Assembly: GCA_910584965.1 (NCBI GenBank)
Contig: CAJUDZ010000016.1
Span: forward strand, 13,334-77,333
Reading direction: 5' to 3'
DNA from: an uncultured Lachnospiraceae bacterium
Lineage (GTDB): Bacteria; Bacillota; Clostridia; Lachnospirales; Lachnospiraceae
Length of the DNA stretch: 64,000 nucleotides
Of the stretch, positions 33,270-42,606 are shown piece after piece. Numbering within the stretch: position 1 is the first letter of the stretch; every line of letters starts with the position of its first letter. The translations under genes were made by a program, and so were the position numbers. The notes below the pieces were generated by a model. That model worked only from the letters and a program-made list of their open reading frames with translations. It was not told where the DNA came from and did no database searches.

Positions 33270-34357
33270 TGATCATTAAATCATTGGAATTGGCGAATTA
33301 CAGAAATTATGATTCTCTGGAAATTCATTTCAGCGGCGGAACCAATATTTTATATGGGAATAACGCACAGGGAAAAACGAATATTTTAGAAGCAATTTAT
33401 TTATCTTCTACTACAAAATCCCATAAAGGAAGTAAAGACGGGGATATTATTCATTTCAATGAGGAAGAAGCGCATATCAGGACAGTATTGGAGAAAGATG
33501 GCATAGAAAGCAGGATCGATATGCACCTTCGTAAAAACAAATCGAAGGGCATTGCCATTGACGGACAGAAGATTAAAAAGGCTTCGGAACTATTGGGATT
33601 ATTAAATGTAGTCTTTTTTTCACCGGAAGATTTGAATATTATAAAAAACGGGCCGGCCGAAAGAAGAAGATTTGTGGATATGGAACTGTGCCAGCTGGAT
33701 TCCTTTTATCTTTATAATCTGAATCATTATAATCAAATCGTAAACCAGAGGAATAAGCTTTTAAAAGATATGTATTTTCGTCCGGAACTGCGGGAAACGT
33801 TGAATATATGGGATTCGCAGCTTGTTTCTTTTGGAAGCAAAATTATCGAAAGAAGAGAATTGTTTACAAAACAGCTGAACGAGATAATTTATGAGATACA
33901 TAAAAAACTTTCCGGAGATAAAGAAGAGCTGATCATTCGTTATGAACCGGATGTTTCGATAGAAGATTATGAGCGTTCCTTGTCCGCAAGTCAGGAAAAA
34001 GATATTAAATTGAAACAGACAACGGTCGGGCCGCACAGAGACGATTTTTCTTTTATGGCGGATAATATTGATATCCGCAAATTCGGTTCTCAGGGTCAGC
34101 AGAGAACGGCAGCTCTTTCTTTGAAATTATCGGAGATTGAACTGGTTAAAAAAATGATAAAGGACAGTCCGGTTCTTCTTCTGGATGATGTCTTATCGGA
34201 GCTTGACAGTAACAGACAAAATTATCTTCTGAATAGTATTGGTGATATTCAGACGATCATTACCTGTACGGGTCTGGATGAATTTATTAATAACAGATTT
34301 GAAATTGATAAAGTTTTTCAGATTGACAGTGGAAAAATTACAGATAATGTGGATTGA
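33269..34357 (+). CDS. recF: DNA replication/repair protein RecF
   Basis: 362 residues. SMC-like ATPase: Walker A YGNNAQGKTNILEAI near 32, signature FGSQGQQRTAALSLKL near 275 and Walker B PVLLLDDVLSELD near 305. Helps load RecA at gaps, with RecO and RecR. Start overlaps the yaaA stop; gyrB follows 17 bases later. Confidence 0.96.
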   Translation: MIIKSLELANYRNYDSLEIHFSGGTNILYGNNAQGKTNILEAIYLSSTTKSHKGSKDGDIIHFNEEEAHIRTVLEKDGIESRIDMHLRKNKSKGIAIDGQKIKKASELLGLLNVVFFSPEDLNIIKNGPAERRRFVDMELCQLDSFYLYNLNHYNQIVNQRNKLLKDMYFRPELRETLNIWDSQLVSFGSKIIERRELFTKQLNEIIYEIHKKLSGDKEELIIRYEPDVSIEDYERSLSASQEKDIKLKQTTVGPHRDDFSFMADNIDIRKFGSQGQQRTAALSLKLSEIELVKKMIKDSPVLLLDDVLSELDSNRQNYLLNSIGDIQTIITCTGLDEFINNRFEIDKVFQIDSGKITDNVD

Positions 34358-34374
34358 TTGAAATGGAGGATATC

Positions 34375-36294
34375 ATGGCAAACCAAGAATACGGAGCGGA
34401 TCAGATTCAGATATTGGAAGGTCTTGAAGCGGTTCGGAAAAGGCCTGGTATGTATATAGGAAGTACGTCCAGCAGAGGATTGCATCATCTCGTATATGAA
34501 ATTGTGGATAATTCCGTCGATGAAGCTCTGGCGGGTTTCTGTGATACAATTCATGTGACGATAAATCAGGATAATTCCGTTACGGTTATCGATAACGGAC
34601 GCGGCATTCCCGTCGGTATCAATCAGAAAGCGGGAATCCCGGCGGTTGAAGTCGTATTTACGGTTCTTCACGCCGGCGGAAAGTTCGGCGGCGGCGGATA
34701 CAAAGTATCGGGAGGACTTCACGGCGTGGGCGCTTCTGTTGTGAATGCGCTTTCCGAATGGCTGGAAGTGGAAATTTGCAGCGACGGCAAAGTGTATAAG
34801 CAGCGTTATGAAAGAGGACAGGTATGCTATCCGCTGAAAATGGTTGGAGAATGCGAAACGGACAAAGCCGGAACGAAAATAATTTTTAAACCGGATGCGG
34901 CTATTTTTGAAGAAACCGTATTCGATTATAAAACATTGAAAACGAGACTGAGAGAAACGGCTTTCCTGACAAAAGGGCTTAAAATTATCCTTGTGGATGA
35001 GAGAGAAGGGAAGGAACAGGAAAAAGTATTTCATTATGAGGGCGGCATCAAAGAGTTTGTTACTTACCTGAATAAGAGCAAAGACGCTCTTTATGAGCAG
35101 ATCATGTATTTTGAGGGAAGTAAGAATAACGTTTATGTTGAAGTGGCAATGCAGCATAATGACTCCTATAATGAAAGCGTATATAGTTTCGTCAATAATA
35201 TCAATACGCCGGAAGGCGGAACGCATCTGATCGGTTTTAAGAATGCCCTTACGAAAACATTCAATGATTACGCAAGAAATAACAAACTGATTAAGGAAAA
35301 TGAGGAAAATCTTTCCGGCGACGATATCCGGGAAGGACTCACGGCTATTATCAGTGTGAAAATTGAAGATCCTCAGTTTGAAGGACAGACAAAGCAGAAA
35401 CTTGGAAATTCCGAGGCAAGAGGCGCCGTTGATAATATCGTGAGCGAACAGCTTACCTATTTCCTGGAGCAGAATCCGGCCATAGCCAAGATTATATGCG
35501 AGAAATCCATTATGGCGCAGCGAGCCAGAGAAGCGGCCAGAAAAGCGAGGGATTTGACACGTCGTAAATCAGCGCTGGAAAATTCTTCTCTGCCGGGAAA
35601 ACTGGCGGACTGCTCGGATAAAGATCCTAAGAACTGTGAGATTTATATCGTTGAGGGAGATTCCGCGGGCGGATCTGCCAAAACGGCGAGGAGCCGGGCG
35701 ACACAGGCTATTCTGCCGCTTCGCGGCAAAATCCTGAATGTGGAAAAGGCAAGACTCGATAAAATTTATGCGAACGCGGAAATCAAAGCGATGATTACCG
35801 CATTTGGCACAGGGATTCATGAAGATTTTGATATTGAAAAGCTACGCTATGATAAAATTATTATTATGACGGATGCCGATGTAGACGGCGCGCATATTGC
35901 AACGTTAATGCTCACCTTTATCTATCGTTTCATGCCGGAGCTGATCAGACAGGGACATGTCTATCTGGCGAAACCTCCTTTATATAAGCTGGAGAAAAAC
36001 AGACAGGTTTGGTATGCTTACAGCGATGAAGAGCTGGATAAAATTCTGGCGGAAGTAGGAAGAGACCAGAACAATAAAATACAGCGGTATAAAGGTCTGG
36101 GCGAAATGGATGCAGACCAGCTCTGGGATACGACGATGGATCCGGAGAAAAGAATTTTACTGCGCGTTAATATCAATGAGGAAGAGGAATCGGAAGTGGA
36201 TCTGACCTTTAATACGTTAATGGGAGATAAAGTAGAGCCTCGACGAATCTTTATCGAAGAAAATGCAAAATTTGTCAAGAATCTTGATATTTAG
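34375..36294 (+). CDS. gyrB: DNA gyrase subunit B
   Basis: 639 residues from ATG 34375, with GGAGG five bases upstream; ATG 34354 adds seven residues but overlaps recF. GHKL ATPase motifs (EIVDNSVDEALAG, DNGRGIPVG, GGLHGVGASVVNALS), toprim motifs EGDSAGGSA and DADVDGAHI, and the C-terminal YKGLGEMDADQLWDTTMDP. Provides ATPase and metal centre for negative supercoiling with GyrA. Confidence 0.97.
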   Translation: MANQEYGADQIQILEGLEAVRKRPGMYIGSTSSRGLHHLVYEIVDNSVDEALAGFCDTIHVTINQDNSVTVIDNGRGIPVGINQKAGIPAVEVVFTVLHAGGKFGGGGYKVSGGLHGVGASVVNALSEWLEVEICSDGKVYKQRYERGQVCYPLKMVGECETDKAGTKIIFKPDAAIFEETVFDYKTLKTRLRETAFLTKGLKIILVDEREGKEQEKVFHYEGGIKEFVTYLNKSKDALYEQIMYFEGSKNNVYVEVAMQHNDSYNESVYSFVNNINTPEGGTHLIGFKNALTKTFNDYARNNKLIKENEENLSGDDIREGLTAIISVKIEDPQFEGQTKQKLGNSEARGAVDNIVSEQLTYFLEQNPAIAKIICEKSIMAQRAREAARKARDLTRRKSALENSSLPGKLADCSDKDPKNCEIYIVEGDSAGGSAKTARSRATQAILPLRGKILNVEKARLDKIYANAEIKAMITAFGTGIHEDFDIEKLRYDKIIIMTDADVDGAHIATLMLTFIYRFMPELIRQGHVYLAKPPLYKLEKNRQVWYAYSDEELDKILAEVGRDQNNKIQRYKGLGEMDADQLWDTTMDPEKRILLRVNINEEEESEVDLTFNTLMGDKVEPRRIFIEENAKFVKNLDI

Positions 36295-36389
36295 ACATTT
36301 TCCGTGAAAAGATTGCAAAATCTTTGACTTCTCAAGCGCAGATTGATTGCAGCGGTTCTGCAGGTTGAGAGAAAGGCATGGTTATAAGA

Positions 36390-38960
36390 ATGGATGACCG
36401 TATTTTTGATAAAATTGAAGATGTTGACCTGAAAAAGAAAATGGAAGACTCTTATATTGATTACGCGATGAGCGTTATCGCGGCCCGTGCGCTGCCCGAT
36501 GTAAGAGACGGTTTGAAGCCGGTACAGAGAAGAGTTCTCTACTCCATGATCGAATTAAACAACGGGCCTGATAAACCGCATAGAAAAAGCGCCCGTATCG
36601 TCGGCGATACAATGGGTAAGTACCATCCGCATGGAGATAGTTCTATTTACGGCGCTCTCGTTAATATGGCGCAGGAATGGTCTACCCGTTATCCTCTCGT
36701 GGACGGACACGGTAATTTCGGTTCCGTAGATGGGGACGGCGCCGCGGCGATGCGTTATACGGAAGCCAGGCTCAGTAAAATTTCCATGGAGCTTCTTGCG
36801 GATATTAACAAAAATACCGTAGATTTTGTTCCGAACTTCGATGATACGGAAAAAGAACCTACCGTACTGCCAAGCCGTTATCCGAATCTTCTTGTAAACG
36901 GTACTTCCGGCATCGCGGTCGGCATGGCTACCAATATTCCGCCTCATAATCTGCGGGAAGTGATAGCGGCGGTTGTAAAGATTATTGACAATCAGGTGCG
37001 GGAAAACCGGAATACGGATATGGAAGAAATTCTGGAACTCGTAAAGGCGCCGGATTTTCCAACCGGCGGCATTATTCTTGGAACAAGAGGCGCGGAAGAA
37101 GCATATCGTACCGGACGCGGTAAAGTAAGGGTACGTGCGGTAACAAATATCGAGCCGATGGACAACGGAAAGAACCGCATTATCGTGACGGAACTTCCTT
37201 ATATGGTCAATAAAGCGAATCTGATTTTAAAGATTGCGGAACTTGTGAAATTAAAGAAAATTGACGGTATCACGGATCTTCGGGATGAAACAAACCGCGA
37301 AGGCATGAGAATTGTGATAGAGTTAAGAAAAGACGCGAATGCCAATGTCATTTTAAATCAGCTTTATAAACATACTCAGTTACAGGATTCCTTCGGTATT
37401 ATCATGCTGGCTCTCGTGGACGGACAGCCGAAAGTCATGAATATTCTGGATATGCTTCAATTCTATCTGGAACACCAGAAGGATGTCGTGACAAGAAGAA
37501 CCAGATATGATCTGAACAAAGCGGAAGAACGCGACCATATTTTACAGGGATTGCTGGTTGCTCTCGATCATATTGATGAAGTCATTCAAATCATAAGAAG
37601 TTCTCAGACGACACAGATTGCGAAAGAAAGGCTGATGGAACGCTTTTCGTTTTCTGATGTACAGGCTCAGGCCATCGTTGATATGCGTCTGCGCGCTCTG
37701 ACAGGTCTGGAAAGAGAAAAGCTGGAAAATGAACATAAAGAACTGCTGGCAAAAATTGCGGAATTGAAAGCGATTCTGGCCGATGAAAAGCTGCTGCTTG
37801 GCGTTATCAAAGAAGAAATTATGATCATTTCGGAAAAATTCGGTGATGACAGAAGAAGCCAGATTGGGTTCGATGTTTTTGATATCAATATGGAAGATTT
37901 GATTCCGAAAGATAATACGATTATCGCCATGACAAGCCTCGGATATGTGAAGCGCATGACAGTGGATAATTTTAAGGCACAGCATCGGGGCGGTAAAGGA
38001 ATCAAGGGAATGCAGACGATCGATGAAGATTATATAGAAGATCTTCTGATGACGACGACCCATCATTATCTGATGTTCTTTACCAATTTCGGAAGAGTAT
38101 ACCGGCTGAAAGCCTATGAAATTCCGGAAGCCGGACGTACTGCGAGAGGAACCGCGATTATCAATCTCTTACAGCTGACGCCGGGAGAAAAAATTTCGGC
38201 CATGATACCGATCAAAGATTATGAAGAGACGAAAAATCTCTTTATGGTAACGAAAAAAGGTATTGTTAAGAAAACTTCGATACTGGAATACAGTAATGTC
38301 AGGAAGAAAGGTCTTGCCGCAATCAACCTTCGTGAAGACGACGAATTGATAGAGGTAAAATCTACGGATGAAGATACGGAAATATTCCTCGTTACGAGAC
38401 AGGGAATGTGTATCAGATTCAGGGAAACAGATGTTCGGGCAACCGGAAGAGCTTCTATGGGCGTTATCGGAATGAATTTATCCGACGGTGACGAAATCAT
38501 CGGAATGCAGTTAGATCACCAGGGAGATTCTCTTCTGATCGTTTCGGAAAACGGACTTGGAAAACGGACTTATCTGAATGAATTTACGGTTCAGAACCGC
38601 GGCGGCAAAGGTGTGAAATGTTATAAGATCACGGAAAAAACCGGAAATGTAGTCGGTGTCAAGGCAGTTACCGACGATCATGAAATTATGATGATTACAA
38701 CAGAAGGCGTTATTATTCAGCTCAGGATGGAAGATATTTCCACACTCGGAAGGATTACTTCGGGCGTTAAGATGATGAATCTGGAAGAAGACGTGAAGGT
38801 GGCTAAAATTGCCAAAGTACGGGAGAAAGTAAGCGACGGCAATCAGGAATATGAAAATATTGACGATGCGTTAGAAGAAATTCCGGAAGAAGAAAAGTAT
38901 GGAAATATTTCCGATGAAAATGAAGAAATAACTCTGCCGAAAGAAGAAGAGGAAGAATAA
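36390..38960 (+). CDS. gyrA: DNA gyrase subunit A
   Basis: 856 residues from ATG 36390 (MDDRIFDKIEDVDLKKKMED); ATG 36378 is in frame but only one base from the AAAGG site. Breakage-reunion domain with catalytic Tyr in AAAMRYTEARL; the quinolone-region helix reads HPHGDSSIYGALVNMAQ. The C-terminal beta-pinwheel has a GyrA box-like QHRGGKGIKG, followed by a very acidic tail ending KEEEEE. A terminator follows at 39010. It is the last gene of the dnaA-gyrA run. Confidence 0.97.
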   Translation: MDDRIFDKIEDVDLKKKMEDSYIDYAMSVIAARALPDVRDGLKPVQRRVLYSMIELNNGPDKPHRKSARIVGDTMGKYHPHGDSSIYGALVNMAQEWSTRYPLVDGHGNFGSVDGDGAAAMRYTEARLSKISMELLADINKNTVDFVPNFDDTEKEPTVLPSRYPNLLVNGTSGIAVGMATNIPPHNLREVIAAVVKIIDNQVRENRNTDMEEILELVKAPDFPTGGIILGTRGAEEAYRTGRGKVRVRAVTNIEPMDNGKNRIIVTELPYMVNKANLILKIAELVKLKKIDGITDLRDETNREGMRIVIELRKDANANVILNQLYKHTQLQDSFGIIMLALVDGQPKVMNILDMLQFYLEHQKDVVTRRTRYDLNKAEERDHILQGLLVALDHIDEVIQIIRSSQTTQIAKERLMERFSFSDVQAQAIVDMRLRALTGLEREKLENEHKELLAKIAELKAILADEKLLLGVIKEEIMIISEKFGDDRRSQIGFDVFDINMEDLIPKDNTIIAMTSLGYVKRMTVDNFKAQHRGGKGIKGMQTIDEDYIEDLLMTTTHHYLMFFTNFGRVYRLKAYEIPEAGRTARGTAIINLLQLTPGEKISAMIPIKDYEETKNLFMVTKKGIVKKTSILEYSNVRKKGLAAINLREDDELIEVKSTDEDTEIFLVTRQGMCIRFRETDVRATGRASMGVIGMNLSDGDEIIGMQLDHQGDSLLIVSENGLGKRTYLNEFTVQNRGGKGVKCYKITEKTGNVVGVKAVTDDHEIMMITTEGVIIQLRMEDISTLGRITSGVKMMNLEEDVKVAKIAKVREKVSDGNQEYENIDDALEEIPEEEKYGNISDENEEITLPKEEEEE

Positions 38961-39009
38961 TCCGAAGATTTTAAAAGAATTGAGATGCGGAGCAGGAAAA
39001 CAGTAAGAG

Positions 39010-39039
39010 AGAGATGTCGGGAAGCCGGCATCTCTTTTT
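39010..39039 (+). terminator. Terminator after gyrA
   Basis: AGAGATG-CGG pairs with CCG-CATCTCT, then TTTTT. Confidence 0.85.
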
Positions 39040-39112
39040 CAGAAAATTTTGCATGAAGCAAATGCCGGCTTTGAGAGCTGGACATAAGTAATAAGAAAGG
39101 CGGAAGAATAGA

Positions 39113-39979
39113 ATGAGATCAATGAAACTGGCCGTTTTGGCTGATATTCACAGCAATCATCACGCATTAAAAGCCTGTATTTCTCATGCGCTCGAAAAAA
39201 ATGCGGATGAATTTCTTTTTCTGGGCGATTATGTCAGCGATTGTCCGTGTCCGCAGAAGACGATGCAGATTATTTATGAGATGCGGAAAAAATATCGGTG
39301 TCATTTTATACGCGGCAACAGAGAAGATTATATGCTGAATCACAGAGAAAATCCTGACGAGGGATGGACTTACTGTTCCGCCAGCGGAAATCTGCTGTAT
39401 ACATATGAAAATTTAAAAGAAGAGGATTTCCTTTTTTATAAAAGTCTTGATATTCAGGGAATGTACCAAAAAGAAGGATATCCGGTTTTCCGGTATTGTC
39501 ACGGTTCTCCGGCTTCTTCCAAAGAACTGCTTATACCGGAAAATGAAAATGTTGTTTCCATCATGGAAAGTCTGGATGTGGATTTGCTGGTAAGCGGCCA
39601 CACTCATATCCAGAATGCGGCGGTTTACGGAAATAAAAGATTAATACATCCCGGTTCCGTCGGCATTCCCTGGTATTATGAAGGAAAAAGCCAGTATATG
39701 ATTCTGCATGGAAAAGAAGACGGCTGGGAAGAAGAATTTTTTCAGATTGATTATAATGTAAAAGATGTTATTAAAGAATTTGAAGAATCCGGGCTTAACG
39801 GAAAATCTTTTTATTGGGCAAAATTAAATATACATGCGCTTTCTACGGGTGAAGACGTTACAACGCCATGTCTGAAACTTGCAATAAAATTGTGTAAAGA
39901 AGGGGAAGGAAGCGCAACATGGCCGGATATTCCCGAAAAATACTGGAAAGCGGCGGCAGAATCGTTTGGAATCATATAA
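39113..39979 (+). CDS. Calcineurin-like metallophosphoesterase (YfcE/MJ0936-like)
   Basis: 288 residues. Metal-binding signatures in order: LADIHSNHHAL near 9, LGDYVSD near 41, RGNRED near 66 (N-R-E in place of the usual G-N-H/C-D), CHGSP near 128 and SGHTHIQ near 162. The fold is that of small two-metal phosphodiesterases or phosphatases. Substrate unknown. The last 80 residues add a helical extension. GGCGGAAG precedes the ATG. Confidence 0.88.
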   Translation: MRSMKLAVLADIHSNHHALKACISHALEKNADEFLFLGDYVSDCPCPQKTMQIIYEMRKKYRCHFIRGNREDYMLNHRENPDEGWTYCSASGNLLYTYENLKEEDFLFYKSLDIQGMYQKEGYPVFRYCHGSPASSKELLIPENENVVSIMESLDVDLLVSGHTHIQNAAVYGNKRLIHPGSVGIPWYYEGKSQYMILHGKEDGWEEEFFQIDYNVKDVIKEFEESGLNGKSFYWAKLNIHALSTGEDVTTPCLKLAIKLCKEGEGSATWPDIPEKYWKAAAESFGII

Positions 39980-40045
39980 AACCGGAAAAGTCGTATAAAA
40001 AATACTTTGAAAATGATCAACAGAATCATAAGAAAGGAAACAGAA

Positions 40046-41758
40046 ATGAAATCATCGGAAGAATTAAGAAGAAATCTCAGGGCCATTGATCATAAAAGTT
40101 ATCCCGCTTATAAATCGCTGGCCGGAAGTTATTCTTTTGGAAACTATACGTTACATATTGAACACGTACAGGGAGATCCTTTTGCGGCTCCATCCAGGCT
40201 GAGTGTGGAAGTTTCCCATAAGATTGCAGGATTTCCTTCAAAATATTATGAATCGAAATGGGATAAAACCGCTTTGGAGGATTATCTGCTCCGCCGCTTT
40301 CATAAACAGGTGGATAAGTTTTGTTTTCAGGCGAAAGGCTCCGGTAAAAGCGGTATAATTACCGTAAGCCGCTGCGGACAGGAAATATTGGAAAGAACGG
40401 CAGGCGAAATTACAAAGGATGCCTGTATTATCAGATTTGAAGCAGGATTTCCGGCAAACGGGCGTACCATTAACGCGCCGGAACTGGAAAAAATTTTGTT
40501 TGATTTTATTCCCGTATGCGTGGAACAAAGCCTTTTCTATGAAAAAACACCAAAACGGGAACTGGAACAGGTTATCTTTCTGGCTGAAGACCAGCATTTT
40601 ATAAGAGAAGAAATGAAAAAGCAGGATATCGTTGCCTTTGTCGCGGACGGTTCGATTCTGCCAAGAGAAAGCGGCGTATCCGACCGGCCACTGAAAGAGG
40701 GAATCCCCTTTCATTCCCCGGAAACAATGGCGGTTACTTTTGAGCTTCCTCATAAAGGGAATCTCAGGGGCATGGGCATCAAAAAAGGAATTACATTGAT
40801 TGTCGGCGGCGGTTATCACGGAAAATCCACCCTTTTAAAAGCATTGGAACGAGGGGTTTACCATCATATAAACGGAGACGGAAGAGAATATGTAATAACC
40901 GAAGAAAGCGCTCTGAAACTCCGTGCGGAAGACGGGAGGAAGATCACAAACACGGATATTTCCCTTTTTATCAATCATCTTCCGAACGGTAAAGATACGA
41001 AAAAGTTCTGTACATTGGATGCCAGCGGCAGTACTTCCCAGGCCGCAAATATTGTAGAAGGAATTGAAGCCGGCAGTAAACTTCTTCTGATCGATGAAGA
41101 TACGTCCGCCACTAATTTTATGGTACGCGATGAATTGATGCAGAAAATTGTGGCCAGGGAAAAAGAACCGATTACGCCTTTTCTGGAACGCGCGAAAGAT
41201 TTATATGAAAAAGCCGGGATTTCGACGATTCTTGTAGTGGGAAGCTGCGGTTCATATTTTCATATCGCGGATAAAATTCTTCAGATGGATTCTTATCAGG
41301 CCGTCGATATTACCTCGGAAACGAAAGAAATAATTAAGGAGTATCCTGTTCCGGCAATTACCGCACCGGGATTTCACCTTCCTTCCGAAAAAAGGTATAT
41401 CGATCTGTCCGGTTCCGTCCAGAAGCGAAAAACTTACCGCGGAAACGGCTATGTGGAAGAACGTCTTAAAATCAAGCGAATGGGAAAAACGGCTTTTTCA
41501 GTTGGAAAAGAAAATCTGGATATGCGGTATGTGGAACAACTCGTGGATGAAGAGCAGACACAGACGCTTGCTTATCTTCTGCGTTATGCGAAAGAACATT
41601 ATGGGGATGAAAAAAGTGATGTGAGCGGTATTGTGAAGGCGCTTGAAAATATTTTAAGGACAAAAGGGCTTGCCGGTATCTGTGATAAAGGAAATGTGCC
41701 CTCGGGTCTTGCAATGCCGAGGACACAGGAAATATTTGCATGTTTTAACCGATATTAA
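40046..41758 (+). CDS. Predicted ATPase of the ABC class (ABC_ATPase family)
   Basis: 570 residues from ATG 40046, with AAAGGAAAC upstream. N-terminal 230 residues are family-specific (RLSVEVSHKIAGFPSKYYES). P-loop GGGYHGKSTLLKALERGVY near 257; a signature-like region DASGSTSQAANIVEGIEAGS; Walker B LLLIDEDTSATNFM near 345; then VVGSCGSYFHIAD, the switch-like segment. This soluble ABC-like family occurs singly in many bacteria; function unknown. No membrane partner is nearby. Confidence 0.85.
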   Translation: MKSSEELRRNLRAIDHKSYPAYKSLAGSYSFGNYTLHIEHVQGDPFAAPSRLSVEVSHKIAGFPSKYYESKWDKTALEDYLLRRFHKQVDKFCFQAKGSGKSGIITVSRCGQEILERTAGEITKDACIIRFEAGFPANGRTINAPELEKILFDFIPVCVEQSLFYEKTPKRELEQVIFLAEDQHFIREEMKKQDIVAFVADGSILPRESGVSDRPLKEGIPFHSPETMAVTFELPHKGNLRGMGIKKGITLIVGGGYHGKSTLLKALERGVYHHINGDGREYVITEESALKLRAEDGRKITNTDISLFINHLPNGKDTKKFCTLDASGSTSQAANIVEGIEAGSKLLLIDEDTSATNFMVRDELMQKIVAREKEPITPFLERAKDLYEKAGISTILVVGSCGSYFHIADKILQMDSYQAVDITSETKEIIKEYPVPAITAPGFHLPSEKRYIDLSGSVQKRKTYRGNGYVEERLKIKRMGKTAFSVGKENLDMRYVEQLVDEEQTQTLAYLLRYAKEHYGDEKSDVSGIVKALENILRTKGLAGICDKGNVPSGLAMPRTQEIFACFNRY

Positions 41759-41770
41759 TATTGTTTGTAA

Positions 41771-41838
41771 AGCCGGCCTTAATCAAAATGAAATAATATG
41801 CTGTTTATATGAAAATTTATGATTATAAGGCCGGTTTT
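41771..41838. terminator. Bidirectional terminator between convergent genes
   Basis: CCGGCCTTA-ATCA (about 41773-41785) pairs with TGAT-TAAGGCCGG (41820-41834), T-rich on the right and A-rich on the left. It serves the ABC-class ATPase and the rubredoxin gene. Confidence 0.75.
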
Positions 41839-42442
41839 ACACGATTTTCTCGAAATCTATCACGCCGTGTTTGCACCAGGGACATATAAAGTCGGGAGGA
41901 AGTTCTTCTCCCTCATAAACATAACCGCATACAATACAGCGCCATCCTTTGATTGTCGGTGCGGTATCCGGCTTTGGTTTCACAAATTCATGGTAATAGG
42001 AATAGGTCATCGGTTTTTCACTGGAGATTACGTCCGCGTCCGTAACTGAGGCGATAAAAAGCATATGCGTTCCAAGATCCTGTGAATGGATGACCTTGCA
42101 GTCCAGATACGCCGTTGTATGTTCTTTCAGATAGGGAAGTTCTTGTTTTGTCAGCTGAAAAGAAATATTTACAAATTTGTCGACAGTTCTTCCACTCTGG
42201 AAACCGAAATGCTGAAAGAGGGAAAAAGGAGCCGACTGATCAAGAACGGAAATCGATACCATTCCCGATTTCTGTACCAGTTCACAGGTCAGATTTTGTT
42301 TGTTAATCGCGATTGCGACCTGTTTCGGGTCATCCGTTACCTGTGTTACGGTATTGATGATACAACCGTTCATTTTGGAGTCCGCCTTCGCCGCGGCTAC
42401 ATAAAGACCATAAGATAATTGAAAAAAAGCTTTCTGATTCAT
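41837..42442 (-). CDS. Flavin reductase-rubredoxin fusion (high-molecular-weight rubredoxin type)
   Basis: 201 residues. Residues 1-155 are a flavin reductase-like (FMN-binding split barrel) domain with NGCIINTVTQVT and HFGFQSGRTVDKF. Residues 165-201 form a shortened rubredoxin: CIVCGYVYEG and CPWCKHG supply the four iron ligands, and the loop between them is shorter than in free rubredoxins. Such fusions pass electrons from NAD(P)H-linked flavin to oxygen- or peroxide-reducing flavoproteins in anaerobes. Divergent from the MATE gene, sharing the 42443-42606 promoter region. Confidence 0.88.
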   Translation of the reverse strand: MNQKAFFQLSYGLYVAAAKADSKMNGCIINTVTQVTDDPKQVAIAINKQNLTCELVQKSGMVSISVLDQSAPFSLFQHFGFQSGRTVDKFVNISFQLTKQELPYLKEHTTAYLDCKVIHSQDLGTHMLFIASVTDADVISSEKPMTYSYYHEFVKPKPDTAPTIKGWRCIVCGYVYEGEELPPDFICPWCKHGVIDFEKIV

Positions 42443-42606
42443 AATTTTCCCTTTCTTTTATCTGCATTTGATTTTATCGTCAAAAAAGAGTATGATTCAA
42501 ATAGTATATAAAAAAATTCTGATTTTATACTCATTTATCTGTTTTTACCATACCCTGTTTTTATAATAACAGAAATATTCTGAATTGAAAAGAAAGGAGT
42601 TTTTTT

